Shown one piece after another: positions 11,401 through 18,446 of a stretch of DNA of 64,000 nucleotides. Below the pieces are notes generated by a model, which saw only the letters and a list, made by a program, of their open reading frames with translations, was not told where the DNA came from and did no database searches. A program made the translations under genes and the position numbers. Numbering within the stretch: position 1 is the stretch's first letter; each line of letters starts with the position of its first letter. Source of the DNA: an uncultured Anaerolineae bacterium (lineage in GTDB: Bacteria > Chloroflexota > Anaerolineae > Aggregatilineales > Phototrophicaceae); assembly GCA_938022205.1 (NCBI GenBank), contig CALIEB010000002.1, forward strand, positions 62,001-126,000. The letters are read 5' to 3'.

Positions 11401-14400
11401 CAACGGCATGCAGCCTTCACTGGCGACAGGAAGCACGCAAGACATCCCGCGCACAAATCTTTATGCACCTGCACGGCTAGTCCTGAACTTCATCGAGGTT
11501 TATGACAATACGCTGCCACCCACTATCACCAACAGCGTGACCGCCAACGAAAACTACCAAATCAGCGGTCAAAGCGCGATTCGTTACTTGCCTGCTAACA
11601 ACTGGCGCAACATGGCCTTGACGGGTGTCACACGCTTTAGCGAGAACAGCTACAACGTCGTCGTCGACCCACGTAATAACCTTGCATCGTCAACACAAAC
11701 GGGTCCCGCGATGCTGATGCGGTTCGATTTGACCACCCCGTCTACGCTCGTTCTCTACACAGACGCAGCTTCGCTTGCTAAGAGCGACCAGCTAGTCTAT
11801 TGTGTGGATGGACACGATGGCAGAGTCGGCTTTAACTATGTCACCCGACTCTTCCAACTTTACAGTGCCACCAAGTGCAAGATGACGAACCAGTTGCGCA
11901 CCAGCAGCCAGATTGTGCTAGACCTGCCGGCAGCGACTGCCGACTCGGTAGTCACAGTGTACACGCTCACGCCCGGTCCTCTGTTAATTGACGGCTTCCA
12001 ATTCCTCAAGGGCGTGACCTTAGCTCCCGGCTACTATGAGACTAACCTCTCGTTTGGTGCGATTGGCGGCGGCGATGGTGACCAAATCTTTGAGGTTGAC
12101 AACCCATCCTACTGGCGCACTCAAAACATGGCCACTTACAGCGGCGGCAGTGCGCTCGTCCTCGAAGACGACACGCCCGATGTTGTCACGCTCACGAACC
12201 CGCGCGTCAACGAGAAACTACAGTTCAAGATTAAGGGTGCCACTGGCTTCTCCATTGTCACAGCGCACGGACCGTTTGGCGGACAATACACGATTAACGT
12301 CAAAGATACCGCCACCGACGGTGCCAATTACAACCAGACTTTCACGCAAAACAACTTTAACGCCGCCCTTTTGGTGGGTATGTCGCTACCAATTACCGGG
12401 CTGCCGCTGGACGATTACACCGTCACCATTCAGAACGGCAGCAGCACCACAACAGCCGCCAAGCGCATTGTCGTTGATGCCATCGAGGTTTACGGCGCAC
12501 TGAAGAATTTGGGCAGCCTCTACGATGATAACGAGCGCAACAGCAGCGGCGAAAAGCTCATCACTTACGGTCCGTCGCAAAACACGTGGCGGCTCAATGA
12601 AGGTCCCACAGCACCTATCTCGATGAATCGTACCAATCATACGACCTCCTCAGCGGGTGCCGTGGCAATGTTCGAAGTTGGTCATACGACTAACGACGCG
12701 ACAGGCATCACGATTTACCATAACACCAGCACCAGCACACACGTTGACGTGTGTTGGAAAGACCTTAGCAACAGCAACGCGCCCATCTGCTTGCTCGCGC
12801 CGCTTAATCTCACAGCGACCAACGCAGCGGGCAGCGTGCGCGTCAACTTTACATCCGATGGCTCGGTTGGTGCAGGTATCGCAGGTAACTACGCCGTGAG
12901 CATCATCAATCGCCAAGCAGCACGCACGGTGGTGTTGGATGCCATTCAAGTTCACAAAGGCAACGAGCTGACGGAAGGCATTTACAGTGCTGCCGCGCTG
13001 AACAGTCTCGGTGCATTCCAAGGCAGCGTGTGGACACCGCAAACAACTGGCGTGTGGTTCGGCACAACCACTAACGCCGAACTCACATTCACGCTAAAGG
13101 GCATCGGCTTCTCCATCGTGTTAGACGAGGATGCAGGCAGCAGCCAGCAGTACACGCTTTGCGTCGACCGCGTTACGGACAGTGTGAATTGCGACACTGT
13201 CGGTACAAGCGGCAACCCGCTGGTCATCAACCGCATTGCCTCGCCTAGTGGTCGCTATGCGCTTACGTTCGTGGGCTTGCACAGCAGCTCGGGTGGCGAC
13301 GAAACGTATACTGTCACGTTAAAGAATAACGTCACGACAACCAATGCACTGAAGGTGCGCAGTGTCCAAGTTCTCGGTGCAAAGCCTGCCAGCAATCGCT
13401 TGAGCGACAGCAACAACAGCGCAGAGAACAACGACATGCGCGTCCGCTACCTGCCTTTCGGCTGGGCAACCGAAACCATCAACCGCACGGCTCCTGTTTC
13501 TGGCGGCAGCCAACACTTAGGCGCGCACCGCGGCGCAGTGGCATATGTGGAATTCAAAGGCACGCGCGATGCGTTCGAATACACGCGCCAGCTAAGTACT
13601 GCCTTCGCAGATGCCGACATTTGCTACGGCGAAATCGGTAATACGACCAACGTCACTGCTGACAACACCACCAACTGCACAACTATCGTCAACAGCGTTG
13701 GCGCAGCCTTTGGCGCATCACATACCATTGGTTTGAGCAGCGTATGCGACAGCACACATGGCTGTTGGGTTGTTATCCGCAGCCGTAATGACACACGCCA
13801 GATGCCGCTCGACTTGCTGCGCTTCGTCAGCACCACCGAGCCACTCAAAGCAGGCAGATACGAAGAGAACTACAGTGGTTTGCGCAACTTCAACAGCAGC
13901 GGCACAATCTACCCCGCTAGCGAAAGCGGCACGAACATGAACATCGTGCCTGCGCAAAGCAGCACGCTGTACTCGGGCGGTTTCGCACGCCGCTACATTG
14001 CCAGCGGTACGAACAGCGCACTTAACGGCGGCATGTTCTTCTCGATAGAAGGCTCGGGCTTCACGGTTGGCTTCACCAGAGAGCGCAATGCTGACACGGT
14101 AAACATCTGCTACCTGAACTACACAGGTCCGGAGCCTACGCCTAACACCGTTCTGACGACAGGCACCTGCCGCGTCTTCAACAATGAGTCCGCCGCAACG
14201 CTCTATCGCACGAACCGTACGATTGTCGGCTTGCCCTTTGGTAAGTATGCCGTCGCTGTGCAAATGCTGCCAGACGACAACTTGCCGGTGCCACATCTAG
14301 CTACCGCGCTGCCTATCCGCATGGAGATTGACTACGTACAGGTTCACGGGGACGTATGGTTTGGCGCAAACGAAACCAACTGGGCAGACACCACGCACAC

Positions 14401-17296
14401 CAACGCCATTACGCCCGCGCAGGGTCGCGTAGAAACCAGCTTTACGCGCCGTGCCACCGAAAAGAACTTCCTGTACTACGGCAGCAACTGGCGTTTCAAC
14501 GAAGGTCCGTCTTTCGCAGTCCACAGCGGCAGCAACTTTGACACCATTTCTGAAATCGGCGCAGCCATTGCTTTCCGCACTAGCGGTGCCAACGCGGCGC
14601 AAATCTTCGTGCAGCTGACATCCGCCAACGCGCCAATTCGCATCTGTGCCACGCCGCTCAATCTCAACCCGCTGACCATCTCGGGAACCACAACCTGCCG
14701 CACTTACGACCTAGTTGGCAGAGTTAATCAGTATCCGCTCACCTTCAATTTCGGCGGTCCCGTAGACGAATACATCGTCACGGTTTACACCGAAAACGAG
14801 CGTGCCTTCAACCTCGACGCTGTGCGGGTCTTCAACACGACCGCACCATTGACTGAAGGACTCTACGAAGAGACCGACCCGCGCCTGTTCTACACACCTT
14901 TTGAAAATGCTGTCCCGAACGGTGACATGGAAATCAACGGCATGTGGACGAACGTAGGCACGCCGACCACCAACAGTGCCGGCACATTGTTCACCGACGG
15001 TATCCGCAGCCGCTACGTAGTCGCCTCGTCAGGCAGCGGCATCGAGAGCCAACCGTTCTCGCTCAACCCCACCGCCACAACTACTTACCTCGTGACAGCG
15101 AAGGTATACGTTACTCGCGGCGGTGTGGAAATGCAGGTGCAAAATCTGACCGGCTTTACACCTGTAAGTGTCACGACACCGCTTAACCAATGGGTGACCA
15201 TTCGTCAAGAAGTCACGCTCACGGCGGGCAGCTATCCCAACATAAAAGTGCGTTTCATAGGACAAGGCACCAACGCCACGTTCTACGTGGACAGCGTGCA
15301 AATTAGCACCGGTGGTACGTGGCGCACCAACTTCCTAGCCACCCAAAGCGGCGGCACCAGCATCAGCAGCACCACCACCGGGGCAGAGCTAACCTTTAGC
15401 TTCCAAGGCACGGGCTTCGAGCTGAGCATGCCAACGAGCATTCAAGGTGGCGAAGTTGAGATTTGCTACGGCGTTAGCACGCCCAACAACTGCTTCACCT
15501 ATCAGCAAGAGTCTAGCGCAACCACTGTGACCAGCCGTGTTGTTGCCGGACTGCCGTTCAACACCTATCAAGTGCGCGTGCGCGACGTGGAAGACGGCTT
15601 GACGACCCTCGTGCGCAACAGAACAGACCTCCCGCGCCAAGCACGCATGGCAGTTGGGCAGATTACGTTGGACTACGTGCGCATCTTTAACGAAGCTGCC
15701 CCACCTGCGCTTCCTGCGGGCTTCTATAACGAGGACGCTAAGAATAGCAGTAACGTACCATATCTGCAGCTGTTGCCCGGCGATCGCTGGCTACAGTTCA
15801 CTGGCACACGCGCGACGGGTTACACCAATAGCAGCATGTACGGTGTTATCAGAACCGTCGGCACGACACAAGTGCAAGAGACGCAGTTTACGGGCGCAAC
15901 AGCCGTGTTCAGCGTGCCAGTGGTCAACGGCGAAGGCGCGAGCATCATCCTGTACAGCCGTGCTAGCGCGGTTAACAGTCTCATGGTGCTGGTCTGTGCC
16001 AGCGATGAAGCGAACGTAGTCGTCGACGGCAAGATTACATGGGATGGCACGAACTACGGCTTGACAGGCAGCACGCACTGTGTTCTCAAGACTAACTTCC
16101 GCGTCGACAATCAAATTGTCATCGACCGCAGCGAACTAGCCGCGCTTAGCCCCAGTGCCAGCACCGGCACGAAGCGCGTCACGTTTACGACGCTAAGCCC
16201 AGGTCTTTTCAACATCGATGGCTATCAAGTTGTCAAGGGAAAGACGCTCTCGGTAGGCATCCATGACGACTTCTTGCCTGACAGCTTGCTCGACTTCGGT
16301 GCGCCACCTACCCAGACAGAGATTAATCGCGCGGCAGTAGGTTGTAACCCGACGCAAGGGTGGTGTATTCAGAACAACGTCAGTGCCATCGGCGGTAAAC
16401 AAGCCATGACCGCAACCGACGGCGCAGCACTCACCTTCCAGATTGAAGGCACCGGCTTCTCGGTGATTACCACGCTTTTCAACGTAGGTATCGACTTCCG
16501 CATCTGCTACAAGAAGGCAAGCAACACCACGCCCTTCCCTGCCTTGTCGTTTGACATCAACGCGCCGTCCTATCGCAACAACATCAACCTCGATGGCACG
16601 GGTCCGAACAGCATCTGGTGCGAAATGCGCAGCAACAACTCGGCACTATTTGGACCGAGCAAATGGACGGATTTCAACTCAGACTACCTCGCACCAAGTG
16701 CCCTTAACCGTTTCGGCTTCTCGTTCTATGGGCTGCCGTTCGACAAGTACGACGTGTCAATTGTAGTTAAAGACGCGACTATCCTAGCGACACAAAACCG
16801 CCTCTTCATCGACGCAATCGCGGTCTTCGGCAACACCAACGGCGTGCTGCAGCCGGGCTTCTATGACAACACTGTGGCACAAATCAGCTACGAGCCAGCC
16901 GCCTTGTGGACACACCAATCGTTTACAGCTGCGCCGCCGCGCGGGCCCTTCAACATGACCGAAAGCTCGGTCAACTTGGCGGGTGCTATCGCTCAGTTCC
17001 GCGTCAACGGCAACTCGTTCACGCTCTTCCAAAGCACCGGCTTCTTCAGCCGCTCGGTGCGCATCTGCAAGGCACTAACGGGCGCGACAATCCACTGCAC
17101 GCCCGAAGTGCGCACGACCACCAGCAACGCCATCAAGCAGGCGTTCCAAATCGGTGAGTTCAGCCAAAGCGGAGCCGCCAGCAACTTCACGCCCGTCATG
17201 TTCTATGGTCTCGGTGAAGGCACGCACCACATCATTCTCGAAAACCGCGACCACAACCGCAAGTTCGGCATCGACGCGATTATGGTACAACCGTAA
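2483..17296 (+). CDS. Giant secreted subtilisin-family protease with beta-helix and about 17 repeated beta modules
   Basis: A 4,937-aa exported protein. The ATG at 2483 is preferred to the in-frame ATG at 2426 because GGGGAGG precedes it and it begins directly with a signal peptide (residues 1 to about 30, ending SMQAQ). Order: Glu/Pro/Ala linker; two concanavalin-like domains (about 86-242 and 306-452); a prodomain-like segment (about 469-566); an S8 peptidase (about 573-1036) with Asp604 (GIIDVGFG), His641 (SKHGRNM), Asn728 (AAAGNSGN) and Ser963 (GTSTAAAHVAG), all family positions present, and a beta-sandwich insert before the Ser; a right-handed beta-helix (about 1050-1573); a cadherin-like stretch (to about 1849); then about 17 modules of 150-200 aa to the C-terminus. 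Two modules carry CBM4/9-like domains. There is no sorting signal or terminal membrane helix. Likely a surface or matrix protein; its substrate is unknown. Confidence 0.93.
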   Translation: MNPSTKSHSRLTLLLALLFGLTLVFSMQAQEATEEPAAPAAEVTPEAVEEVPAESVTEAEPEVTTTVTEPAESVVPVAAAEEVTHFSDNFDADLADAWLLSGWEVVSDESGSYLATSAPNSLATVSTFSHASFTLTARLKVSEGNVALLLLNGYSVMFDAFGNSRLYAGDSMLAASAVDEGERGEADWYSVQVDMLANVVNVWVNGTLRLNYVAELPFVAGVVSFASGASNSDTIALDNLTLVKQEALFVAPQPTAMPVSTSSSEDTSIVADAETTPEAADNSEAIDEVADTTASETIASVETPVRTLANDFTSALDGWTTNGAIVDNGDNNRALLLVGGSSASTTSSLVNFELTLTFRLVGEDAALVLNYGASTLTVTAKSATVAHGESNFSGTLALDDAWHTLVLRVRDSVLTLTVDGQPTLAGAIGSEASTVTLQSVGTLFVDNLALADFAPVPTVVAAPAPSARMNSTLEALLSMDAAEYAQFADTFNLKLDDFGRVLVDIGLRAEGESADLVAFIESNGGTVDRVESGMVRAYVIPLSLPLLAEHAQVFGIRPAVFATSTSTLDAPAGTEATEAFGLLGAHAWHQNGVMGAGVKVGIIDVGFGDGTSATLPAKSGEYSCLNSPVALRSGTNTASKHGRNMVELLCDIAPSSSVWLYQADTYETLYNAVEQARVDNIDVLLITLDLGADAAPGDGLGRPTGNNPYTSLQNARNEGMVIIAAAGNSGNPADIGNVDKAARYYAYTTTSSSTATTLTVRVSRGDRIAVSWSGWSDTSDITLNLSGGSITPQTGSRIGVNQAGASVTVPNQGSCASNPTCDLTLTITPSSLSGSTVVQVQLIPVKHSSESTQTADVRIMSVALGTSSSVVNGGSIARPADSPAVLAIGAVCTVPKANFALLPDSSVGPVYGSGGTAPASGPATRTTAKPDLVSFSVVRSYGFDDCDGTIDGLNSAGGFQGTSTAAAHVAGMAALLKSNSSNTSMSGWSTRNATTAQAVEDYLQTRVAELPITSPDGYDYIYGAGIAFLADSRFNLANSATPASAPDSLSCTGGTVYVGQGNANTTHAGTLANPFLTIPHALVGRAANDCVVVLPGEYMTPIYIGTSTSNRIVAYDTVHSTDAPDSLIYVSGQYYNTNDYEVAGFASGYGKVFGNRAGLYVNNSSGNTIEGFKFINIKFNSYVGINAPNTVVIHNSNNTTFLNNEFGQLTANGLSHTGWNGQNPTIFAVLGSGASGAIVVDGNTFHNNTLDGTESFVLAIAGSGTSTNPVVVRNNMFSSNTNGGSATDDWTSIVINEQSYTSILNNVFSGNRAGTIIMSRTKAEADPEFLRVFGNVFLSNEGYANIATVSTGGMINVFYNRYIYFVNNTVVNNNFNKSGTNNALITRGHPDLAIEGEPTSAANETVDIHNNLLKGNTFSNVMTYTSSGTQQCNPNSTSTHAVTHNWWESGLTAISNTSYVCNGVLHNGTSGINNNLTGPIGNENFIGCANPPSCTTSVFPTTDWRYYGLRSSSLAVDRAAAVDKVGIPNSAGAFLPPYNVDILQRGRVRDEPSVTDLVSPLDLGAFEFTAIAVSDNNIDSNGNDTVLSVTVNEDLSPATTTPSPTWINVVSGTLEIDLAELIQDAYGSVSYSITGTPKNFGTQCGTGFSNGFKFGTGSNASKLYYCPPLHFHNDSISTHDPNSPDDASVVITYTAQDDSQNSTQGKIVVRIMPQNDTALSTSIGDGTPAEDIIEITVPTDTTGVTAQARPYVTFNNFDFSEADNPIGTHSSQADYPFTYSAISQVAHFPGDVTGLLTGLTINPSTGAISFNTGAQRGRTTIQYTVTDANSNSVTNYIRVKVTNFIPSEPGLYDDSSFAWSYTNGDPNSPTFGWRAGVNNRAINNTLHTSNGLNDTAEFSFVGTGFVLYMWSEPSGNIFDVRINGNSIMGTWTLVSGTSSTSPVHSRTFTSGPLNGWSCFARTNIGAAPNTDKLTNQGANGNYTVTCNNPSAAPAKHTVQVQNLRQGSLLSVDAFSIINDQTAANGGPLPPGMHNVENPEVRAIFASKTNWIEERMSFYTGGVAYVATGGTTADNISFTIAGGTGFAIGTVLDPRGALFKMCVRNTSTSDDMCQWVDTSPRGITTVRALRSYVPFYGLDPSATYEVTISNIDIPSITATTFGKLVIDTIVVLPPSMTIDEVTGFGTTENDTFTRILYGAMEQGSWLHDFNHATASQRSLTQTTTLSSAAGPFIAFKIPATANALQFNYLFSSVQSTRWMFCVNRALLTATADYGNCVVVNTRPTATDAHFFTINLSNGDFVAGTGTLQISNGTLLLKEANFPAAWGAGFNPDGIPNNGDEYHLFEAFSLLNEQINVDKVDVYSTNAPITAGVHEEFMPVFTYFNSSNSLVTPGAYHATTNNFVNTTDAFLWVTGSPLALRDSTLSAVWTRQVDASISFTFTGTGFAPRFRTNNTSDEVEVCWRRTSDFAYTAPVDSAAEVLAIRAGTCQIFENESATQLHQAEQQIVGLANDTYAVNIRMLPDNQNTSRPATTVISMWFDGVRIYDTDWFDNNVITPVNVNTTVEANFPQRNTDKRLHFFGTDWTFLVNQVNYSANNYNLNNQGYGKGVVLRTTNANAVQIDRPLAAGLSILTLCAAPESNPMQRLCTTINSAGAANRVKTVIPLNTTDATTPHIVTLFGTTPGRILLDALTPVDTTVPLGVGRHPFSHPNIKYPSGGVNLVQNGSMALDNGSTVYWQDFGTPVLNRRVTAPSYLTYTPTFNNTSRSVVIDADGEGIESLPINFENGKTYLIFARVFNNGNGGTISMDLHPSVAGFVAPSPIAYSEPRNWQSFRVVFTANTTTAARLRFTSDVTAITPRLREFLVDDVHVYELGKSNWVVVSNPAVFDRLYTYSTTMGAEFSFSFIGTGFSLGMLPDLYGGLVEVCYDTTPTLASAQCMTFNNNFGRLLTDTVRPFLGLANTPTQFWVRVRDVDNGMQPSLATGSTQDIPRTNLYAPARLVLNFIEVYDNTLPPTITNSVTANENYQISGQSAIRYLPANNWRNMALTGVTRFSENSYNVVVDPRNNLASSTQTGPAMLMRFDLTTPSTLVLYTDAASLAKSDQLVYCVDGHDGRVGFNYVTRLFQLYSATKCKMTNQLRTSSQIVLDLPAATADSVVTVYTLTPGPLLIDGFQFLKGVTLAPGYYETNLSFGAIGGGDGDQIFEVDNPSYWRTQNMATYSGGSALVLEDDTPDVVTLTNPRVNEKLQFKIKGATGFSIVTAHGPFGGQYTINVKDTATDGANYNQTFTQNNFNAALLVGMSLPITGLPLDDYTVTIQNGSSTTTAAKRIVVDAIEVYGALKNLGSLYDDNERNSSGEKLITYGPSQNTWRLNEGPTAPISMNRTNHTTSSAGAVAMFEVGHTTNDATGITIYHNTSTSTHVDVCWKDLSNSNAPICLLAPLNLTATNAAGSVRVNFTSDGSVGAGIAGNYAVSIINRQAARTVVLDAIQVHKGNELTEGIYSAAALNSLGAFQGSVWTPQTTGVWFGTTTNAELTFTLKGIGFSIVLDEDAGSSQQYTLCVDRVTDSVNCDTVGTSGNPLVINRIASPSGRYALTFVGLHSSSGGDETYTVTLKNNVTTTNALKVRSVQVLGAKPASNRLSDSNNSAENNDMRVRYLPFGWATETINRTAPVSGGSQHLGAHRGAVAYVEFKGTRDAFEYTRQLSTAFADADICYGEIGNTTNVTADNTTNCTTIVNSVGAAFGASHTIGLSSVCDSTHGCWVVIRSRNDTRQMPLDLLRFVSTTEPLKAGRYEENYSGLRNFNSSGTIYPASESGTNMNIVPAQSSTLYSGGFARRYIASGTNSALNGGMFFSIEGSGFTVGFTRERNADTVNICYLNYTGPEPTPNTVLTTGTCRVFNNESAATLYRTNRTIVGLPFGKYAVAVQMLPDDNLPVPHLATALPIRMEIDYVQVHGDVWFGANETNWADTTHTNAITPAQGRVETSFTRRATEKNFLYYGSNWRFNEGPSFAVHSGSNFDTISEIGAAIAFRTSGANAAQIFVQLTSANAPIRICATPLNLNPLTISGTTTCRTYDLVGRVNQYPLTFNFGGPVDEYIVTVYTENERAFNLDAVRVFNTTAPLTEGLYEETDPRLFYTPFENAVPNGDMEINGMWTNVGTPTTNSAGTLFTDGIRSRYVVASSGSGIESQPFSLNPTATTTYLVTAKVYVTRGGVEMQVQNLTGFTPVSVTTPLNQWVTIRQEVTLTAGSYPNIKVRFIGQGTNATFYVDSVQISTGGTWRTNFLATQSGGTSISSTTTGAELTFSFQGTGFELSMPTSIQGGEVEICYGVSTPNNCFTYQQESSATTVTSRVVAGLPFNTYQVRVRDVEDGLTTLVRNRTDLPRQARMAVGQITLDYVRIFNEAAPPALPAGFYNEDAKNSSNVPYLQLLPGDRWLQFTGTRATGYTNSSMYGVIRTVGTTQVQETQFTGATAVFSVPVVNGEGASIILYSRASAVNSLMVLVCASDEANVVVDGKITWDGTNYGLTGSTHCVLKTNFRVDNQIVIDRSELAALSPSASTGTKRVTFTTLSPGLFNIDGYQVVKGKTLSVGIHDDFLPDSLLDFGAPPTQTEINRAAVGCNPTQGWCIQNNVSAIGGKQAMTATDGAALTFQIEGTGFSVITTLFNVGIDFRICYKKASNTTPFPALSFDINAPSYRNNINLDGTGPNSIWCEMRSNNSALFGPSKWTDFNSDYLAPSALNRFGFSFYGLPFDKYDVSIVVKDATILATQNRLFIDAIAVFGNTNGVLQPGFYDNTVAQISYEPAALWTHQSFTAAPPRGPFNMTESSVNLAGAIAQFRVNGNSFTLFQSTGFFSRSVRICKALTGATIHCTPEVRTTTSNAIKQAFQIGEFSQSGAASNFTPVMFYGLGEGTHHIILENRDHNRKFGIDAIMVQP
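8030..17293 (+). repeat. Array of about 17 alternating A/B modules within the giant protease
   Basis: Degenerate protein-level repeats. Each opens with a G-[YFI]-[YH]-[DE]-[ED] turn and later has a signature strand. Type A: F-x-F/I-x-G-T-G-F-S (strands near nt 8167, 8705, 9780, 11172, 12220, 13078, 14030, 15384, 16423). Type B: GA[VI]A-x-F with a different continuation (near nt 9160, 10300, 11707, 12656, 13536, 14558, 15900, 16984). Most modules then have a V-x-[IV]-C strand and a second Cys 10-40 residues on (for example VEVCWRR with GTCQIF), suggesting a disulfide. They end in GLP-x-x-x-Y-x-V and [LI]-x-[IL]-D-A-[IV]-x-V-[YF]. The first module and the one near 12220 lack the usual Cys pair. 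Confidence 0.8.
9590..17293 (+). repeat. Second-order repeat (about 4.26 kb offset) inside the module array
   Basis: A block of consecutive modules starting at 9590 matches, module by module, a block starting at 13852. Paired landmarks: MLPD near 10035 and 14270; CBM-like NLVQNGSM near 10648 and NAVPNGDM near 14906; VRVRDVDNG near 11385 and VRVRDVEDG near 15575; PLLIDGFQFLKG near 11985 and LFNIDGYQVVKG near 16205. The offset is about 4.2-4.3 kb throughout. This suggests that a multi-module block was duplicated and then diverged. The second copy runs to the end of the gene. Judged by eye, not by a computed alignment. Confidence 0.7.
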
Positions 17297-17330
17297 CGCG
17301 CCGCGCTGGACACCAGCAAGCTAACCAAAG

Positions 17331-17361
17331 ATGCCCTCATCGTTCGATGGGGGCATTTTTA
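17331..17361 (+). terminator. Rho-independent terminator of the giant protease gene
   Basis: The stem ATGCCCTCAT (17331-17340) pairs with ATGGGGGCAT (17347-17356), with one U-G wobble. It closes on the loop CGTTCG and is followed by a run of T. It lies 34 nt after the stop codon. Confidence 0.85.
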
Positions 17362-17387
17362 TTAGAATAGCAACCGCATCATCGTGA

Positions 17388-18413
17388 CTAAGGCAGCACG
17401 ATGCGCCAGAGCTGTACGCCGCTGTCGCAGCCAATCGCCAGCGTGCTGCCGTCCGCACTCAAGCGAGCGTGGTCGGGCTGCGGGCGACTGCACGCCAGAT
17501 GCTGCCCCAAGACGCGCTTTTCGCCCGTCTTGACCGCCCACGCCACAACAACGGGTTGCCCATCGAGGTTGACCGCTAGCACCACGTCCGCGTCCGCGCT
17601 CAAAAAGTACCATTGGGCATACGCGCCGCCCAACGGCGCAAGCACACGGTTTTCCCCTGTTTCCCAGTCGAGCAAGTAGAGCTGCTCGCTAAAGTTGTCG
17701 CGCCAAGCGAAGTGCGTGGCGGCGGCGTTGATGTTGCCGAATGTCGCGGCAATGCCCAGTCGATTGTCAACTTCGGCAAGCGTTACGCCCTGTGCCAAGT
17801 CCCACAGCTTGACAACACCATCCACCGACGACGTAACCACGTAGGGAAGCGGCACGCGCCCTACACGCACCACCGCATCGGGGTCGGTGGCAATGACGTA
17901 AGGTAGCACTTCAGCGTTTTCAGCATTCCACGTCCAACGCAGCAAATAGTCGCTGCGGCTAAAGTCACGGCTGAGCATCTCCACGTAGACCGCCTGCGCA
18001 TCCGCCCATAGGGCAATCGGCAAATCAGGTACGGTATCGGCAAAGTCGTGCCGATACAGCAAATCAAGCGCATCGTGCTGCCAATCATACGCCAAGAGTT
18101 CCAGCGTGCCGTCTGCATCGCTGTGTACCGCCAGCAGTCGCTCACCGTCAAACACCGCGTCGTGCAGCGTGCCACGCTGGTACGCGCCCACAACCTCGCC
18201 TTCCTGTAACACCAGCACGCGCCCGTCTGTCGAGGCAACCGCGAGGTAGTTGCCGTCCGCGCTGAGAGCAAACCAGCCGCTGCGAAACGCGCCCAACCGC
18301 GCAAACTCCACCTGCAGCACGGGGCGCAAGTATGTTACATTATCCGCGTCAATCGGCAGATAATGGGCGGGTGCAAGCATCGCCCACCCCATCAACAGCA
18401 ACAACCACACCAT
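17388..18413 (-). CDS. Secreted WD40/beta-propeller-like protein
   Basis: A 341-aa protein. The ATG at 18413 is chosen because AAAGGA lies about 10 nt upstream and it opens directly with a signal peptide (MVWLLLLMGWAMLAPAH). The body shows repeated beta-propeller blades of WD40-type rhythm: FALSADGNYLAVASTDGRVL near residue 50, VVTSSVDGVVKLWDLAQG near 195 and ARLSADGSTLAIGCDSGVQL at the C-terminus. WD40 propellers are binding platforms; no catalytic motif is visible. It converges on the giant protease gene, and the alpha/beta hydrolase gene starts divergently only 33 nt away. The binding partner is unknown. Confidence 0.8.
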   Translation of the reverse strand: MVWLLLLMGWAMLAPAHYLPIDADNVTYLRPVLQVEFARLGAFRSGWFALSADGNYLAVASTDGRVLVLQEGEVVGAYQRGTLHDAVFDGERLLAVHSDADGTLELLAYDWQHDALDLLYRHDFADTVPDLPIALWADAQAVYVEMLSRDFSRSDYLLRWTWNAENAEVLPYVIATDPDAVVRVGRVPLPYVVTSSVDGVVKLWDLAQGVTLAEVDNRLGIAATFGNINAAATHFAWRDNFSEQLYLLDWETGENRVLAPLGGAYAQWYFLSADADVVLAVNLDGQPVVVAWAVKTGEKRVLGQHLACSRPQPDHARLSADGSTLAIGCDSGVQLWRIVLP

Positions 18414-18446
18414 GTTTACCCGTCCTTTTAAGAAAACGATGCGTCC

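Noticed and set aside
2543-17290. Dozens of long open frames on the minus strand and in other plus frames across the giant gene
   Set aside because: They are shadows of a GC-biased, strongly coding frame. They have no ribosome-binding sites and no recognisable domains, and their composition is Arg/Ala/Val-rich as expected for antisense of this codon usage.
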